From assembly GCF_003601975.1 (NCBI RefSeq), contig NZ_QZWZ01000007.1, positions 1-64,000 of the forward strand: DNA of 64,000 nt, written 5' to 3'. The DNA is from Mesorhizobium waimense (GTDB lineage: Bacteria > Pseudomonadota > Alphaproteobacteria > Rhizobiales > Rhizobiaceae). The notes below the pieces were generated by a model. That model worked only from the letters and a program-made list of their open reading frames with translations. It had not been told where the DNA came from and searched no databases. Below, piece by piece: positions 26,025-34,839 of this stretch. The stretch's first letter is position 1, and each line of letters starts with the position of its first letter. Made by a program: the position numbers and the translations under genes.

Positions 26025-27065
26025 ATGCAGAAGAAAATAGCGATCATCGGCGACCGTTTCATGCTTCCGGACGTGTTCCGGTCGGAGATCGAGAAGGCCT
26101 GCGGCAACAGCCTCGACATCCGCACACTCGAGATGGCCTGGCCCGACGAGCCGATGGAGTTCGGCAATCCGGCGCTCGGCCTCGACAAGGTCAAGGAGTA
26201 TTTCGGCGACCCGGACGAGGTGGTCGATTTCATCGGCGACGCCGAGATTTTCGTCACCCAGCTCTCGCCGCTCTCCGACGCCATGATGCGGCGCCTGCCG
26301 GCGCTCAAGCTGGTCGCGGTGTCGCGCGGCGGTCCGATCAACATCGACATGGCGGCTGCGAAAACGCATGGCATCACCGTGGTCAACGTGCCGGGACGCA
26401 ATGCCAGCGCGGTGGCTGAATTCACCATCGGCGCCATCCTTGCCGAGACGCGGCTGATCCGCGTCGGCCACGAAGCCTTGCGCAAGGGCGAATGGCGCGG
26501 CGATCTCTACCGCGCCGACCGCACCGGCCGCGAGCTCAGCGAAATGACCGTCGGCGTCATCGGCTACGGCAATATCGGCACCCGGCTTGTGCGCCTGCTG
26601 CGCGCCTTCGGCTGCCGCATACTGGTCTCCGATCCCTATGTGCAATTGAGCGCAGACGACCGCAATGCCGGCGTCGAGCTGGTCGCGCTGGACGATCTCC
26701 TCGCCCAATCCGACGTGGCCACGCTGCATTCCCGCGTGACCGCGGAAACCCGTGGCCTGATCAACAAGGACACCATCGCCAGGATGAAGCCCGGCGTGAT
26801 CTTCATCAACACCGCACGCGGCCCGCTGGTCGACTATGACGCGCTCTACGAGGCGCTGGTGTCCGGCCACATCGCCAGCGCCATGCTGGAGACCTTCGCG
26901 GTCGAGCCGGTGCCGTCGGATTGGCCGCTGCTGCAACTGCCCAATGTGACGCTGACGCCGCATATCGCCGGCGCTTCCGTGCGCACCGTCACCTACGCCG
27001 CCGAGCAGGCGGCCGAGGAGGTGCGTCGCTTCATCGCCGGTCTGCCGCCGGTCAATCCGTGCTAA
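26025..27065 (+). CDS. D-isomer-specific 2-hydroxyacid dehydrogenase family protein
   Basis: A 346-residue NAD(P)-dependent oxidoreductase of the phosphoglycerate-dehydrogenase type. The Rossmann motif is VGVIGYGNIGTRLVRLLRAFG (about 176-196). The catalytic Arg lies in ATLHSRVTAETRGLI, the Glu in the MLETFAVEPVP region, and the His in TPHIAGAS. It probably interconverts a 2-hydroxyacid and a 2-oxoacid. It is unusually placed, ten bases after eryA and 45 bp before eryB, and has no role in the known erythritol pathway. A four-carbon acid sugar such as an erythronate-type compound would fit the neighbourhood (inference). No substrate can be assigned from sequence. Confidence 0.8.
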   Translation: MQKKIAIIGDRFMLPDVFRSEIEKACGNSLDIRTLEMAWPDEPMEFGNPALGLDKVKEYFGDPDEVVDFIGDAEIFVTQLSPLSDAMMRRLPALKLVAVSRGGPINIDMAAAKTHGITVVNVPGRNASAVAEFTIGAILAETRLIRVGHEALRKGEWRGDLYRADRTGRELSEMTVGVIGYGNIGTRLVRLLRAFGCRILVSDPYVQLSADDRNAGVELVALDDLLAQSDVATLHSRVTAETRGLINKDTIARMKPGVIFINTARGPLVDYDALYEALVSGHIASAMLETFAVEPVPSDWPLLQLPNVTLTPHIAGASVRTVTYAAEQAAEEVRRFIAGLPPVNPC

Positions 27066-27110
27066 GGCCGCCGCCATGAAACGGACAGTCTGCAGCGAGG
27101 GTCTGGCGCG

Positions 27111-28628
27111 ATGAGCGGCGAGAGTGAAATCGTCGACCTTTTCGTCATCGGCGGCGGCGTCAACGGCGCCGGCATTGCGCGCGACGCCGCCGGCCGCGGC
27201 CTTTCCGTCATCCTGTGCGAAAAGGACGATCTGGCCGAAGGCACCAGCTCGCGCTCGGGCAAGCTTGTCCATGGCGGGTTGCGCTATCTCGAATATTACG
27301 AATTCCGCCTGGTGCGCGAGGCGCTGATCGAGCGCGAGGTGCTGCTGGAATCCGCACCGCACATCATCTGGCCGATGCGCTTCGTGCTGCCGCATAGTCC
27401 GGACGACAGGCCAGCCTGGCTGGTGCGGCTCGGGCTGTTCCTGTACGACCATCTTGGCGGCCGCAAGCGGCTGCCGGCCACCCGCACGCTCAACCTGCGC
27501 ACCGCGCCCGAAGGCGCGCCGATCAAGGATGCCTTCAAACGCGGCTTCGAATATTCCGACTGCTGGGTCGACGACGCCCGCCTCGTTGTCATCAATGCGC
27601 TCGACGCGGCGGAACGCGGCGCGAAGGTTTTCACCCGCACCGCCTGCACCGCCGCCCGCCGCGAGAATGGCCTGTGGTCGGTGGAAATGCGCGACGGCAA
27701 GACCGGTGTCAAAACCACGGTCAGGGCGCGGGCTCTGATCAACGCCGCCGGTCCCTGGGTCAACGACATCGTCAACCGCGTCGCCGGGCAGAACTCCAAG
27801 CGCAATGTGCGCCTGGTCAAGGGCAGCCACATCGTCGTGCCGAAATTCTGGGAGGGCCGGCAGGCCTATCTCGTCCAGAACAACGACAAGCGCGTCATCT
27901 TCATCAACCCTTACCAGAACGACCTGGCGCTGATCGGCACCACAGACATTCCCTATGACGGGCGGCCCGAGGACGTCACGGCGGAGGACAGCGAGATCGA
28001 CTACCTGATCAAGGTCGTCAACCGCTACTTCAAGCGCGGGCTTGCGCGCAGCGATGTCGTCTATTCCTTCTCCGGCGTCAGGCCGCTTTACGACGACAAC
28101 GCCGACAATCCGAGCGCGGTGACCCGCGACTACATCTTCGAGCTCGACGCGTCGGACGGGCAGGCGCCGCTGCTTTCCGTCTTCGGCGGCAAGATCACCA
28201 CCTTCCGCAAATTAGCCGAGCACGCGCTGGACCGGATCCAGCCTTTCTTCCCGAAGATGGGCAAGGCGTGGACGGCAAAAGCCCATCTGCCGGGCGGCGA
28301 GATCGCCAATGCCGACTTCGAGCAGTTCCTCGGCGACCTCGGCCGCGACTATCCGTGGATGCCGGCCTCGCTGGTCAAGCATTATGGCCGGCTCTACGGT
28401 ACGCGCACCCGTGCGCTGGTCGGCGCCGCCGGCTCGCTCGCCGATATGGGTCGACCTTTCGGCAAGGATTTCTTCGAGCGCGAGGCCAGCTTTCTCTTAG
28501 CGCACGAATGGGCGCTGACGGCGGCCGACATTCTGGACCGGCGCACCAAGCACGGCCTGCATCTCAGCACCGCTGAGAGAGCCTCCTTCGAGGACTGGTG
28601 CACAAACCGATTGGCGAAGGCCGGCTGA
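27111..28628 (+). CDS. eryB: Erythritol-4-phosphate dehydrogenase (GlpD-like FAD enzyme)
   Basis: A 505-residue FAD-dependent dehydrogenase homologous to glycerol-3-phosphate dehydrogenase. The FAD-binding motif is LFVIGGGVNGAGIARDAAGRG (about 9-29), then GTSSRSGKLVHGGLRYLEYY, which is the GlpD signature, and SVFGGKITTFRKLAEHAL near the C-terminal part. In Brucella, EryB oxidises L-erythritol 4-phosphate to L-3-tetrulose 4-phosphate and passes electrons to the membrane quinone pool. With eryA upstream and eryC downstream the assignment as EryB rather than GlpD is favoured by context; the sequence alone would not separate them firmly. It ends with a TGATG overlap into the aldolase-like gene. 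Confidence 0.8.
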   Translation: MSGESEIVDLFVIGGGVNGAGIARDAAGRGLSVILCEKDDLAEGTSSRSGKLVHGGLRYLEYYEFRLVREALIEREVLLESAPHIIWPMRFVLPHSPDDRPAWLVRLGLFLYDHLGGRKRLPATRTLNLRTAPEGAPIKDAFKRGFEYSDCWVDDARLVVINALDAAERGAKVFTRTACTAARRENGLWSVEMRDGKTGVKTTVRARALINAAGPWVNDIVNRVAGQNSKRNVRLVKGSHIVVPKFWEGRQAYLVQNNDKRVIFINPYQNDLALIGTTDIPYDGRPEDVTAEDSEIDYLIKVVNRYFKRGLARSDVVYSFSGVRPLYDDNADNPSAVTRDYIFELDASDGQAPLLSVFGGKITTFRKLAEHALDRIQPFFPKMGKAWTAKAHLPGGEIANADFEQFLGDLGRDYPWMPASLVKHYGRLYGTRTRALVGAAGSLADMGRPFGKDFFEREASFLLAHEWALTAADILDRRTKHGLHLSTAERASFEDWCTNRLAKAG

Positions 28629-29701
28629 TGGCTGCAGGGATTGATCACAATGCCGCCGAGTTGGAGGCGCTGCGGGTGCTGTCGGCCAGGGTCGGCGCCG
28701 ATCCGCTCCTGGTCCAGGGCGCCGGTGGCAACACCTCGCTCAAGCAGGCCGGCCTGCTGTGGATCAAGGCCTCCGGCACCTGGCTGATGAACGCGGCCAC
28801 CACCGACATCATGGTGCCGGTTGCGCTGGCGCCCTTGCTCGATGCCGTTGCGCGTAAGGATCCAGCGGCCGAGAAGGCCGCTGAATTCACGCTTGCCGAC
28901 CTCAACCCGCACCAGCTGCGGCCTTCGATCGAGACCACGGTGCATGCCTTGTTGTCGCACAAGATCGTCGTCCACGTCCATTGCGTCGAGACGATCGCGA
29001 TTGCTGTGCAGACCAATGCCGAAGCCTTGCTCGAGGAACGCCTGCGTGGCCTCGACTGGGCGTTCGTGCCCTATCGCCGCCCGGGGCTGCCGCTGGCGCA
29101 AGGGATCGCCGAGCGGCTGCAGCCACGGACCAATGTGCTGGTGCTCGGCAATCACGGGCTGGTCGTCGCCGCCGACACGGTCGCCGAGGCCAGCCTGCTG
29201 CTCAGGCGCGTCACCGGCCTGCTCGCGCGAACGCCACGTGCGGCACCATCGCCCGATCTCGACGCGCTGATCAGGCTTGCCATGGGCAGAGGCTACCGGC
29301 TTCCGATCGCGGTCGAGGCGCATGCCGCCGCCACCGATCTCGCCAGTTGCCGCATCGCGGCCTCCGGGAGCCTCTATCCGGACCATGTGATCTTCCTCGG
29401 CCCCGGATCGGTAATCGCCGGTCCGAACGAGAACGCCGACGCCGTGGTGGCCAGGACAACGGCCGCCGGGCAGCCGGCCCCGGCCTCGCTCCTTTTTCCG
29501 GGCAAGGGCATCCTGATGCGCAGGGACGCCAATGCCGGCGCCGAGGCGATGGCGCGCTGCCTCGCCGATGTCGCCGCGCGCATCGATCCTGCGGCGCGCG
29601 TCAACTATCTGAGCCTCGAGCAGAATGCCGAATTGCTGAACTGGGACGCCGAGAAATATCGCCAGGAGCTCAACCGGCGCAACGTCACCACGCTGCAATG
29701 A
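28628..29701 (+). CDS. Class II aldolase/adducin family protein
   Basis: A 357-residue protein whose N-terminal 200 residues form a class II (fuculose-phosphate aldolase-like) domain: VQGAGGNTSLKQAGLLWIKASG, with HVHCVETIAIAVQ and LVLGNHGLVVAA supplying likely metal-binding histidines. A further 150-residue C-terminal extension (PDHVIFLGPGSVIAG) resembles the middle part of RhaD-type aldolases but stops before any dehydrogenase domain. It overlaps eryB by one base (TGATG) and precedes eryC, so it belongs to the same operon. Members cleave or decarboxylate sugar phosphates or 3-oxo sugar acids. It is not part of the known erythritol pathway; with the 2-hydroxyacid dehydrogenase it may handle a side substrate. 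Confidence 0.75.
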   Translation: MAAGIDHNAAELEALRVLSARVGADPLLVQGAGGNTSLKQAGLLWIKASGTWLMNAATTDIMVPVALAPLLDAVARKDPAAEKAAEFTLADLNPHQLRPSIETTVHALLSHKIVVHVHCVETIAIAVQTNAEALLEERLRGLDWAFVPYRRPGLPLAQGIAERLQPRTNVLVLGNHGLVVAADTVAEASLLLRRVTGLLARTPRAAPSPDLDALIRLAMGRGYRLPIAVEAHAAATDLASCRIAASGSLYPDHVIFLGPGSVIAGPNENADAVVARTTAAGQPAPASLLFPGKGILMRRDANAGAEAMARCLADVAARIDPAARVNYLSLEQNAELLNWDAEKYRQELNRRNVTTLQ

Positions 29702-29783
29702 TGGCGCTCGGCCCCGATGGTGGCGGTCTGGATGATCGTGCCGCCGGGTGCGCTGCCCGGCAGGCCTGACAGGAGTTTCGATC

Positions 29784-30725
29784 TTGCCCTTCACGCTGTC
29801 CCTCAACACCAATCCGCTGGTCAACCGCTTCGCCGACCCGGACGATCTGATCGATGCGATCGCCTATGGCATCGGCATCAGGGACGTGCAGCTCACGCAT
29901 GAGTTAGTCAATCCGGGTTGGCCGGCGGCGACGATCGCGAAGTTCGTGCGACTGTTCCGTTCGGCGCTGGACCGGACGGGCGTGCGCATCACATCTGGCA
30001 TGACCGGCCCCTATGGCCGGCTCAATCATTTCGGCCATCCCGACGCCGATGTGCGCCGCTACTATGTCGACTGGTTCAAGACATTCGCCGACATCTCGGC
30101 CGAGCTCGGCGCCAGCGGCATCGGCACGCAATTCGCCATCTTCACCCATCAGGATTATGACGACCCCGAGCGCCGCGCGCAGCTGATCGACATCGCGCTC
30201 GAATGCTGGCGCGAGGTTGCCGAGCATGCCAAGGCGGCCGGGCTGACCTACCTGTTCTGGGAGCCGATGTCGGTCGGCCGCGAATTCGGCCACACGATCG
30301 AGAGCTGCCGCGCGCTGCACGAAGACATCAAGGCGGCCGGCATGGCCATTCCGCTGCAGATGATGGTCGACATCGACCATGGCGACGTGACCTCGAGCAA
30401 TCCGGCCGACATCGACCCTTATGCCTGGGCCGAGGCCTTTCCCAAGGAGTCGCCGATCATCCACATCAAGCAGTCGTCGATGAACAAGGGCGGCCACTGG
30501 CCGTTCACCGCCGCCTACAACAAGGATGGCCGCATTACGCCGGAGAAATTCCTGGAGACGGTGCGGCGCGGCGGCGGCACCGACAACGAGATCTGCCTCG
30601 AATTGTCGTTCCGCGAGCGCGAGCCGGTCGATCACCAGGTCGTCGCCATGATCCGTGAATCGGTCGACTACTGGGCGCCGTTCATCGATGCCGGCAGGAC
30701 GGACCTGTCGCCGCGGGCAAAATGA
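29784..30725 (+). CDS. eryC: L-3-tetrulose-4-phosphate racemase EryC (xylose-isomerase fold)
   Basis: A 313-residue TIM-barrel protein of the xylose isomerase superfamily. The start is TTG at 29784, with AGGAG eight bases upstream, giving the conserved N-terminus MPFTLSLNTNPLVNRFADP. Other blocks are SGMTGPYGRLNHFGHPDADV, FWEPMSVGREFGHTI, MMVDIDHGDVTSSNPAD and IIHIKQSSMNKGGHWPF, with the Glu, Asp, His and Glu residues expected for metal binding. Brucella EryC converts L-3-tetrulose 4-phosphate to the D form. It lies 82 bp after the aldolase-like gene and ends in a terminator-like hairpin shared with the convergent fba gene. Similarity to EryC is strong from recall; no alignment was run. Confidence 0.83.
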   Translation: MPFTLSLNTNPLVNRFADPDDLIDAIAYGIGIRDVQLTHELVNPGWPAATIAKFVRLFRSALDRTGVRITSGMTGPYGRLNHFGHPDADVRRYYVDWFKTFADISAELGASGIGTQFAIFTHQDYDDPERRAQLIDIALECWREVAEHAKAAGLTYLFWEPMSVGREFGHTIESCRALHEDIKAAGMAIPLQMMVDIDHGDVTSSNPADIDPYAWAEAFPKESPIIHIKQSSMNKGGHWPFTAAYNKDGRITPEKFLETVRRGGGTDNEICLELSFREREPVDHQVVAMIRESVDYWAPFIDAGRTDLSPRAK

Positions 30726-30757
30726 AAGGGCGGGAGTCGATGCGGCTCCCACCCTTT
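30725..30757. terminator. Bidirectional terminator between eryC and fba
   Basis: AAAGGG-c-GGGAG (30725-30736) pairs with CTCCC-a-CCCTTT (30746-30757) around a 9-base loop. It overlaps the eryC stop region and lies 26 bp from the convergent fba stop. T content after the stem is low in both directions, so efficiency is uncertain. Confidence 0.55.
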
Positions 30758-30783
30758 GAATTGGGTCGTCCCGGCGGCCGAAC

Positions 30784-31848
30784 TCAGCCGAATTTCGGGT
30801 CGAGGCTGCCCGACTTGTAGCGCTTGGCCATTTCGGCGACCGGCAGCGGCTTGATCTTCTGCGCATTGCCGGCGGTGCCGAACTGCTCGAAGCGCTCCTT
30901 GCAAAGCTTGCGCATGGCAGCCATGGCCGGCGTCAGATATTTACGCGGGTCGAACTCCGAGGGGTTCTCGGTCAGCACCTTGCGGATCGCGCCGGTCAGC
31001 GCCATGCGGTTGTCGGTGTCGATGTTGATCTTGCGCACGCCGTGCTTGATGCCGCGCTGGATCTCTTCCACCGGCACGCCCCAGGTCGGCTTCATCTGGC
31101 CGCCATATTTGTTGATGATCTCTTGTAGGTCCTCCGGCACCGAGGACGAGCCGTGCATGACGAGATGCATGTTCGGCAGGCGGCGGTGTATCTCCTCGAT
31201 CACGTTCATGGCCAGCACCGCGCCGTCGGGCTTGCGCGAGAATTTGTAGGCGCCGTGGCTGGTGCCCATGGCAACCGCCAGCGCATCGACATGCGTATCC
31301 TTGACGAACTCGACCGCCTGTTCCGGATCGGTCAGAAGCTGGTCGTGGCTGACGGCGCCTTCGACACCGTGGCCGTCTTCCTGCTCGCCGCCGCCCATCT
31401 CCAGCGATCCGAGCACGCCGATCTCGCCTTCCACGGACACGCCGCCCCAATGCGCCATGTCGACGACGCGCCGCGTGATGCCGGAATTGTAGGCATAATC
31501 GGCCGGCGTCTTGCCGTCCTCCTTCAGCGAGCCGTCCATCATCACCGAGGTGAAGCCGTACTGGATCGCGGTGACGCAGGTCGCTTCGTTGTTGCCATGG
31601 TCGAGATGCATGCAGACCGGGATGTCGGGGTGGATTTCGACCAGCGCGTCGATCAGCTTGGCCAGCACGACGTCATTGGCATAGGCGCGCGCGCCGCGGC
31701 TCGCCTGCAGGATGACCGGCGACTTGGTCTCCTCGGCGGCCTCCATGATGGCAAGGCCCTGTTCCATGTTGTTCATGTTGAAGGCCGGCACGCCATAGCC
31801 GTGTTCGGCGGCATGGTCGAGCAATTGTCTCAGTGTGATGCGAGCCAC
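30784..31848 (-). CDS. fba: Class II fructose-bisphosphate aldolase
   Basis: A 354-residue zinc-dependent aldolase. Landmarks are [26 protein letters not shown] with the HLDH metal/substrate motif, [23 protein letters not shown] and [11 protein letters not shown], then [10 protein letters not shown]. The start is GTG at 31848 (GGGAG eight bases upstream), giving [19 protein letters not shown], the conserved N-terminus; an upstream extension is rejected. The enzyme cleaves or forms fructose 1,6-bisphosphate in glycolysis, gluconeogenesis and the Calvin cycle. Its place inside the polyol locus, on the opposite strand and divergent from the DeoR gene, suggests joint regulation, letting triose phosphates be rebuilt into hexose. 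Tagatose or sedoheptulose bisphosphate activity is also possible. Confidence 0.88.
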   Translation of the reverse strand: MARITLRQLLDHAAEHGYGVPAFNMNNMEQGLAIMEAAEETKSPVILQASRGARAYANDVVLAKLIDALVEIHPDIPVCMHLDHGNNEATCVTAIQYGFTSVMMDGSLKEDGKTPADYAYNSGITRRVVDMAHWGGVSVEGEIGVLGSLEMGGGEQEDGHGVEGAVSHDQLLTDPEQAVEFVKDTHVDALAVAMGTSHGAYKFSRKPDGAVLAMNVIEEIHRRLPNMHLVMHGSSSVPEDLQEIINKYGGQMKPTWGVPVEEIQRGIKHGVRKINIDTDNRMALTGAIRKVLTENPSEFDPRKYLTPAMAAMRKLCKERFEQFGTAGNAQKIKPLPVAEMAKRYKSGSLDPKFG

Positions 31849-32120
31849 CCAATAGTCTCCCGTGTCTGGTTTCGAACCGTGTCTGTTGGCTGGCCGACCG
31901 TCGTCCAGCCCGTTGATGCTTCTGGCCGGATTTCCGCCGGACCGCAACCTGTGGACCGCGCGTCCGAAGCAATTCTTGTTACAGGATCGCAATCACAGGC
32001 GGGCCGATATCCCATAGAAATATAACATTATCACAAAAATTTTGGTGCAAACGCGGTTTTCTGGCGTTATATATCGGATCATGGTTCAACGCGCAGCTTG
32101 TTGCGCGAGAAAGCGTCGGG
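31849..32120. promoter_or_regulatory. Divergent control region between fba and deoR-type gene
   Basis: A 272-bp gap with no gene. The near-palindrome CACAAAAATTTTGGTG occupies 32032-32047 and shares its AAAAATTTTG core with the site upstream of the SorC gene at 17803, so one regulator may control both ends of the locus. An AT-rich GTTATATATC stretch at 32066-32075 could hold the -10 box for the rightward gene; no confident -35 was found. Confidence 0.4.
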
Positions 32121-32891
32121 ATGAAGAGCGACGACCGCCGCCAGGGCATCATGGATTTTCTGATGGACGCCGGCACGGCGTCGGTCGACGACCTTGCCTC
32201 GCGCTTCGGTGTGTCGAAGATGACCGTCCATCGCGATCTCGACGAGCTGGAGGAAAGCGGCTTCCTGCGCAAGGTGCGCGGCGGTGCCTCGATCCAGCCG
32301 AGCGGCCTGTTCGAGAGCGATTTCCGCTACCGGCAGAAGCAGGCGGCCGAGGAGAAGCAGCGCCTGGCGGCTGCTGTCGTGGCAATGATCGAACCGGGAC
32401 AGACGGTGATCATCGATGACGGCTCGACGGCGGGTGGTATTGCCGCTCGCCTCGCCGAACTTCGCCCGCTGACGGTGATATCCAACAATCTGGCCGTCAT
32501 CCAGGAACTGGCCGGCGTCGGTGGCATCACCCTGATCGCGCTTGGCGGCCAGTACAGCAAGAAATTCCATGGCTTTTTCGGCCTGCTTACCGAGGACATG
32601 CTGAAGTCGTTGCGCGCCGATGTCGCCTTCCTGTCCTCGTCCGCCATCCACGGCGCGTCGGCTTTCCATCAGGACCAGGAAGTGGTGCAGACCAAGCGGA
32701 CTATGATGGCTGTCGCGGCGCGCAAATACCTGTTGGTCGATCACGGCAAGTTCGGCCGCACTGCCCTGCATTTCCTGACCGATCTCAGGGCGTTCGATAC
32801 CGTCTTCACAGGTCGCGAGCTGGAACCGCAGGTGCGAGAAGCGCTGGATGCTGCCGGCGTTTCGCTGACGGTGGTCGGCAACAAGGATTAG
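32121..32891 (+). CDS. DeoR/GlpR-family transcriptional regulator
   Basis: A 256-residue DeoR-type repressor. The helix-turn-helix spans about 7-50 (RRQGIMDFLMDAGTASVDDLASRFGVSKMTVHRDLDEL) and is followed by VRGGASI and the sugar-phosphate-binding domain (QTVIIDDGSTAGGIAARL, TVISNNLAVI, LLVDHGKFGRTAL). The effector is usually a phosphorylated sugar. It heads the eryH-eryI pair and diverges from fba, so it probably senses a tetrulose or triose phosphate and controls one or both directions. A deoR-type gene next to the tpi- and rpi-like genes is also found in known rhizobial erythritol loci. An intergenic repeat begins right at its stop codon. Confidence 0.85.
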   Translation: MKSDDRRQGIMDFLMDAGTASVDDLASRFGVSKMTVHRDLDELEESGFLRKVRGGASIQPSGLFESDFRYRQKQAAEEKQRLAAAVVAMIEPGQTVIIDDGSTAGGIAARLAELRPLTVISNNLAVIQELAGVGGITLIALGGQYSKKFHGFFGLLTEDMLKSLRADVAFLSSSAIHGASAFHQDQEVVQTKRTMMAVAARKYLLVDHGKFGRTALHFLTDLRAFDTVFTGRELEPQVREALDAAGVSLTVVGNKD

Positions 32892-32945
32892 AACAATTCC
32901 AGGAAAAGTGTGAAGCGGTTTTCCGTCCGGAATTGCGTCAAAACA
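32892..32945. repeat. Partial copy of the rhizobial palindromic repeat, inside an operon
   Basis: The core AATTCCAGGAAAA (32895-32907) and TTTTCCGTCCGGAATT (32919-32934) matches the full copy at 154-259 nearly base for base. It forms a hairpin, GGAAAA with TTTTCC and AATTCC with GGAATT. It starts directly after the deoR-type stop codon and ends nine bases before the eryH ribosome-binding site, so it is transcribed within the operon and may affect mRNA processing. Confidence 0.7.
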
Positions 32946-32967
32946 AAGAGATCAAGGAGCAGTACGC

Positions 32968-33726
32968 GTGGTCTACTGGGTCGGTACAAGCTGGAAGATG
33001 AACAAGGCGCTCGCCGAGGCGCTCGATTTCGCCAGGACGCTGGCCGCGTTCGTGCCGGGTTTCGACGAGCGCATCCAGCCCTTCGTCATTCCGCCGTTCA
33101 CGGCTGTGCGCGCGGTCAAGCAGGCGTTGTCGCCGACGCGCATCAAGGTCGGCGCCCAGAACATGCATTGGGCCGATGCCGGCGCCTGGACCGGCGAGAT
33201 CTCGCCGGTGATGCTGACGGATTGCGGGCTCGATCTGGTCGAACTCGGCCACAGCGAACGGCGCGAGCATTTCGGCGAGACCGACCATGCGGTTGGCATG
33301 AAGACGGCGGCGGCAGTTAAGCATGGGTTGGTGCCGCTGATCTGCGTCGGCGAGACGCTTACCGAGCGCGAGAGCGGGCGAGCTGATGCGGTGCTGACCG
33401 CGCAGGTGCAAGGCGCGCTGCAATTTCTCGACGGCGAGGCGAAGGGCGCAACAATCCTGTTTGCCTATGAGCCGGTCTGGGCGATCGGCGACAAGGGCAT
33501 TCCGGCCAGCTCAGACTATGCCGACAAACAACAGGCGCTGATCAAGAAGGTTGCCGGCGGCCTTTTGCCCTCCGTGCCGCCGGTGCTCTATGGCGGCAGC
33601 GTCAATCCGCAAAATGCCGCCGAGCTGATCGGCCAGCCGCATGTCGACGGCCTGTTCATCGGCCGCTCGGCCTGGCAGGCGGAAGGCTACATCGACATTC
33701 TCAGCCGCGCCTCGGCAGCGATCTGA
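32968..33726 (+). CDS. eryH: D-3-tetrulose-4-phosphate isomerase (TpiA2/EryH)
   Basis: A 252-residue triose-phosphate-isomerase homologue. Catalytic residues are kept: Lys in GTSWKMNK, His in ELGHSERR, Glu in [10 protein letters not shown], and the phosphate loop YGGSVNP. The [11 protein letters not shown]-terminus and the divergent sequence mark it as the second TPI-type enzyme, shown in Brucella to isomerise D-3-tetrulose 4-phosphate to D-erythrulose 4-phosphate. The start is GTG at 32968 with AAGGAG eight bases upstream. It is followed 29 bp later by eryI. As a TPI homologue it might retain some triose-phosphate activity, but context favours EryH. Confidence 0.85.
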   Translation: MVYWVGTSWKMNKALAEALDFARTLAAFVPGFDERIQPFVIPPFTAVRAVKQALSPTRIKVGAQNMHWADAGAWTGEISPVMLTDCGLDLVELGHSERREHFGETDHAVGMKTAAAVKHGLVPLICVGETLTERESGRADAVLTAQVQGALQFLDGEAKGATILFAYEPVWAIGDKGIPASSDYADKQQALIKKVAGGLLPSVPPVLYGGSVNPQNAAELIGQPHVDGLFIGRSAWQAEGYIDILSRASAAI

Positions 33727-33755
33727 ATCAATCGAACAGGAAAGGGACAAGAAAA

Positions 33756-34196
33756 ATGAAAATAGCCATTGGAGCCGACAGCGCCGGCAAGCCGCTGCTC
33801 GACGTCATCGCCGCACACCTCGCCACCAAATCCGGCCTTACGGTCAGCGACCTCAGCCAGGCTGGCTACTATGCCGACCTGTCGCAAAAGCTCGCCCAGA
33901 CGATCGTCGACGGCGAGAATGATCGCGGCATCCTGTTCTGCGGTACTGGCATCGGCGTGTCGATTTCAGCCAACAAGGTGCCGGGCATTCGCGCAGCACT
34001 CACCCACGACACCTATTCGGCCGAGCGCGCGGCGAAATCCAACAACGCCCAGATCATCACCATGGGTGCCCGCGTCATTGGCCCGGAACTGGCCAAGGCT
34101 ATCGTCGACACCTGGCTGGCCTCGGAGTTCGACGAAAAAGGTCCGTCGGCCGGCAATGTCCAGGCGATCAACCGGCTCGATGCGGCGAAGGGCTAA
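33756..34196 (+). CDS. eryI: D-erythrose-4-phosphate isomerase (RpiB/EryI)
   Basis: A 146-residue RpiB-type isomerase (LacA/RpiB family). The catalytic Cys is in [24 protein letters not shown] and the anion-binding region in [27 protein letters not shown]. Brucella RpiB (EryI) turns D-erythrulose 4-phosphate into D-erythrose 4-phosphate, which enters the pentose phosphate pathway and aromatic amino-acid synthesis. It completes the EryA-B-C-H-I route in this window. Its TAA stop (34194-34196) overlaps the TAG stop of the convergent dhaL gene by two bases, leaving no room for a terminator between the two operons. Ribose-5-phosphate isomerase B is the alternative reading. Confidence 0.83.
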   Translation: MKIAIGADSAGKPLLDVIAAHLATKSGLTVSDLSQAGYYADLSQKLAQTIVDGENDRGILFCGTGIGVSISANKVPGIRAALTHDTYSAERAAKSNNAQIITMGARVIGPELAKAIVDTWLASEFDEKGPSAGNVQAINRLDAAKG

Positions 34197-34831
34197 GCCA
34201 AGCTCTTTGTCATCGCGGCGATGACGGTCACGGCCGACGCCGCGCCCGGATCGATGTGCCCGAGCGAGCGCTCGCCGAGCCGCGAGGAGCGGCCCTTGGC
34301 GGCGATCATATCCTTGGTCGCTTCCGCACCGCGCTCGGCCGCTGCAAGGGCTGCGTCGAGGCTTTCTGCCAGGGTGCTGCCGGCGGCATGCGCGGCGGCT
34401 GCCGCTTCGGCCGCCGGCAGCCAGGCGTCGATCATCGTCTTTTCGCCGATCTCGGCCTTGCCGCGATCCTTGATGCCTTGCGCCATCGCCTGGAACATCG
34501 CGATGACGTCGGCACCCTCCAGCGCCGCCTTGCCCTTGACAGCGGCGGCTGCGCGCATGAGCGCCGTCGCGTAGAGCGGGCCCGAGGAGGCGCCGACGGC
34601 ATTGAGGAACGATTTTGCTGCTGTATTCAGCAGCACTGTCGGCTCGGTCGCCGCAAGATCGAGCCGCTCCAGCGAATCGCGTACCGCATTGAAGCCAAGC
34701 TCCATGGCAATGCCGTGATCGGCGTCGCCGATGACGCCGTCGAGCTGGCAGAGCCGGTCCTTGTCGGCCTCGATCGCCACCGCGATGACATCGAACATGT
34801 GCTTCAGCCGGGCCGTGTCTATGGCTGTCAT
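34193..34831 (-). CDS. dhaL: Dihydroxyacetone kinase L subunit (DhaL type)
   Basis: A 212-residue helical protein with the nucleotide/magnesium motif [16 protein letters not shown] (about 30-45, three Asp residues and His), [18 protein letters not shown], and a C-terminal [13 protein letters not shown]. DhaL binds ADP/ATP and phosphorylates the ketose held covalently by DhaK. No DhaM phosphotransferase is seen here, so it may use ATP directly. The stop overlaps the eryI stop. DhaK-type kinases acting on erythrulose are known in Mycobacterium smegmatis tetritol pathways, so L-erythrulose is a possible substrate given the neighbouring ery genes. Dihydroxyacetone is the default assignment. Confidence 0.82.
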   Translation of the reverse strand: MTAIDTARLKHMFDVIAVAIEADKDRLCQLDGVIGDADHGIAMELGFNAVRDSLERLDLAATEPTVLLNTAAKSFLNAVGASSGPLYATALMRAAAAVKGKAALEGADVIAMFQAMAQGIKDRGKAEIGEKTMIDAWLPAAEAAAAAHAAGSTLAESLDAALAAAERGAEATKDMIAAKGRSSRLGERSLGHIDPGAASAVTVIAAMTKSLA

Positions 34832-34839
34832 GGTCTGCC

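Noticed and set aside
25701..27830. 709-codon reverse-strand open frame opposite the 2-hydroxyacid dehydrogenase and eryB
   Set aside because: Antisense to two genes with full cofactor motifs; composition typical of a shadow frame.
27111..28628. glpD (glycerol-3-phosphate dehydrogenase) as the name for the FAD enzyme
   Set aside because: Sequence motifs fit both, but placement between eryA and eryC with eryH and eryI following favours EryB.
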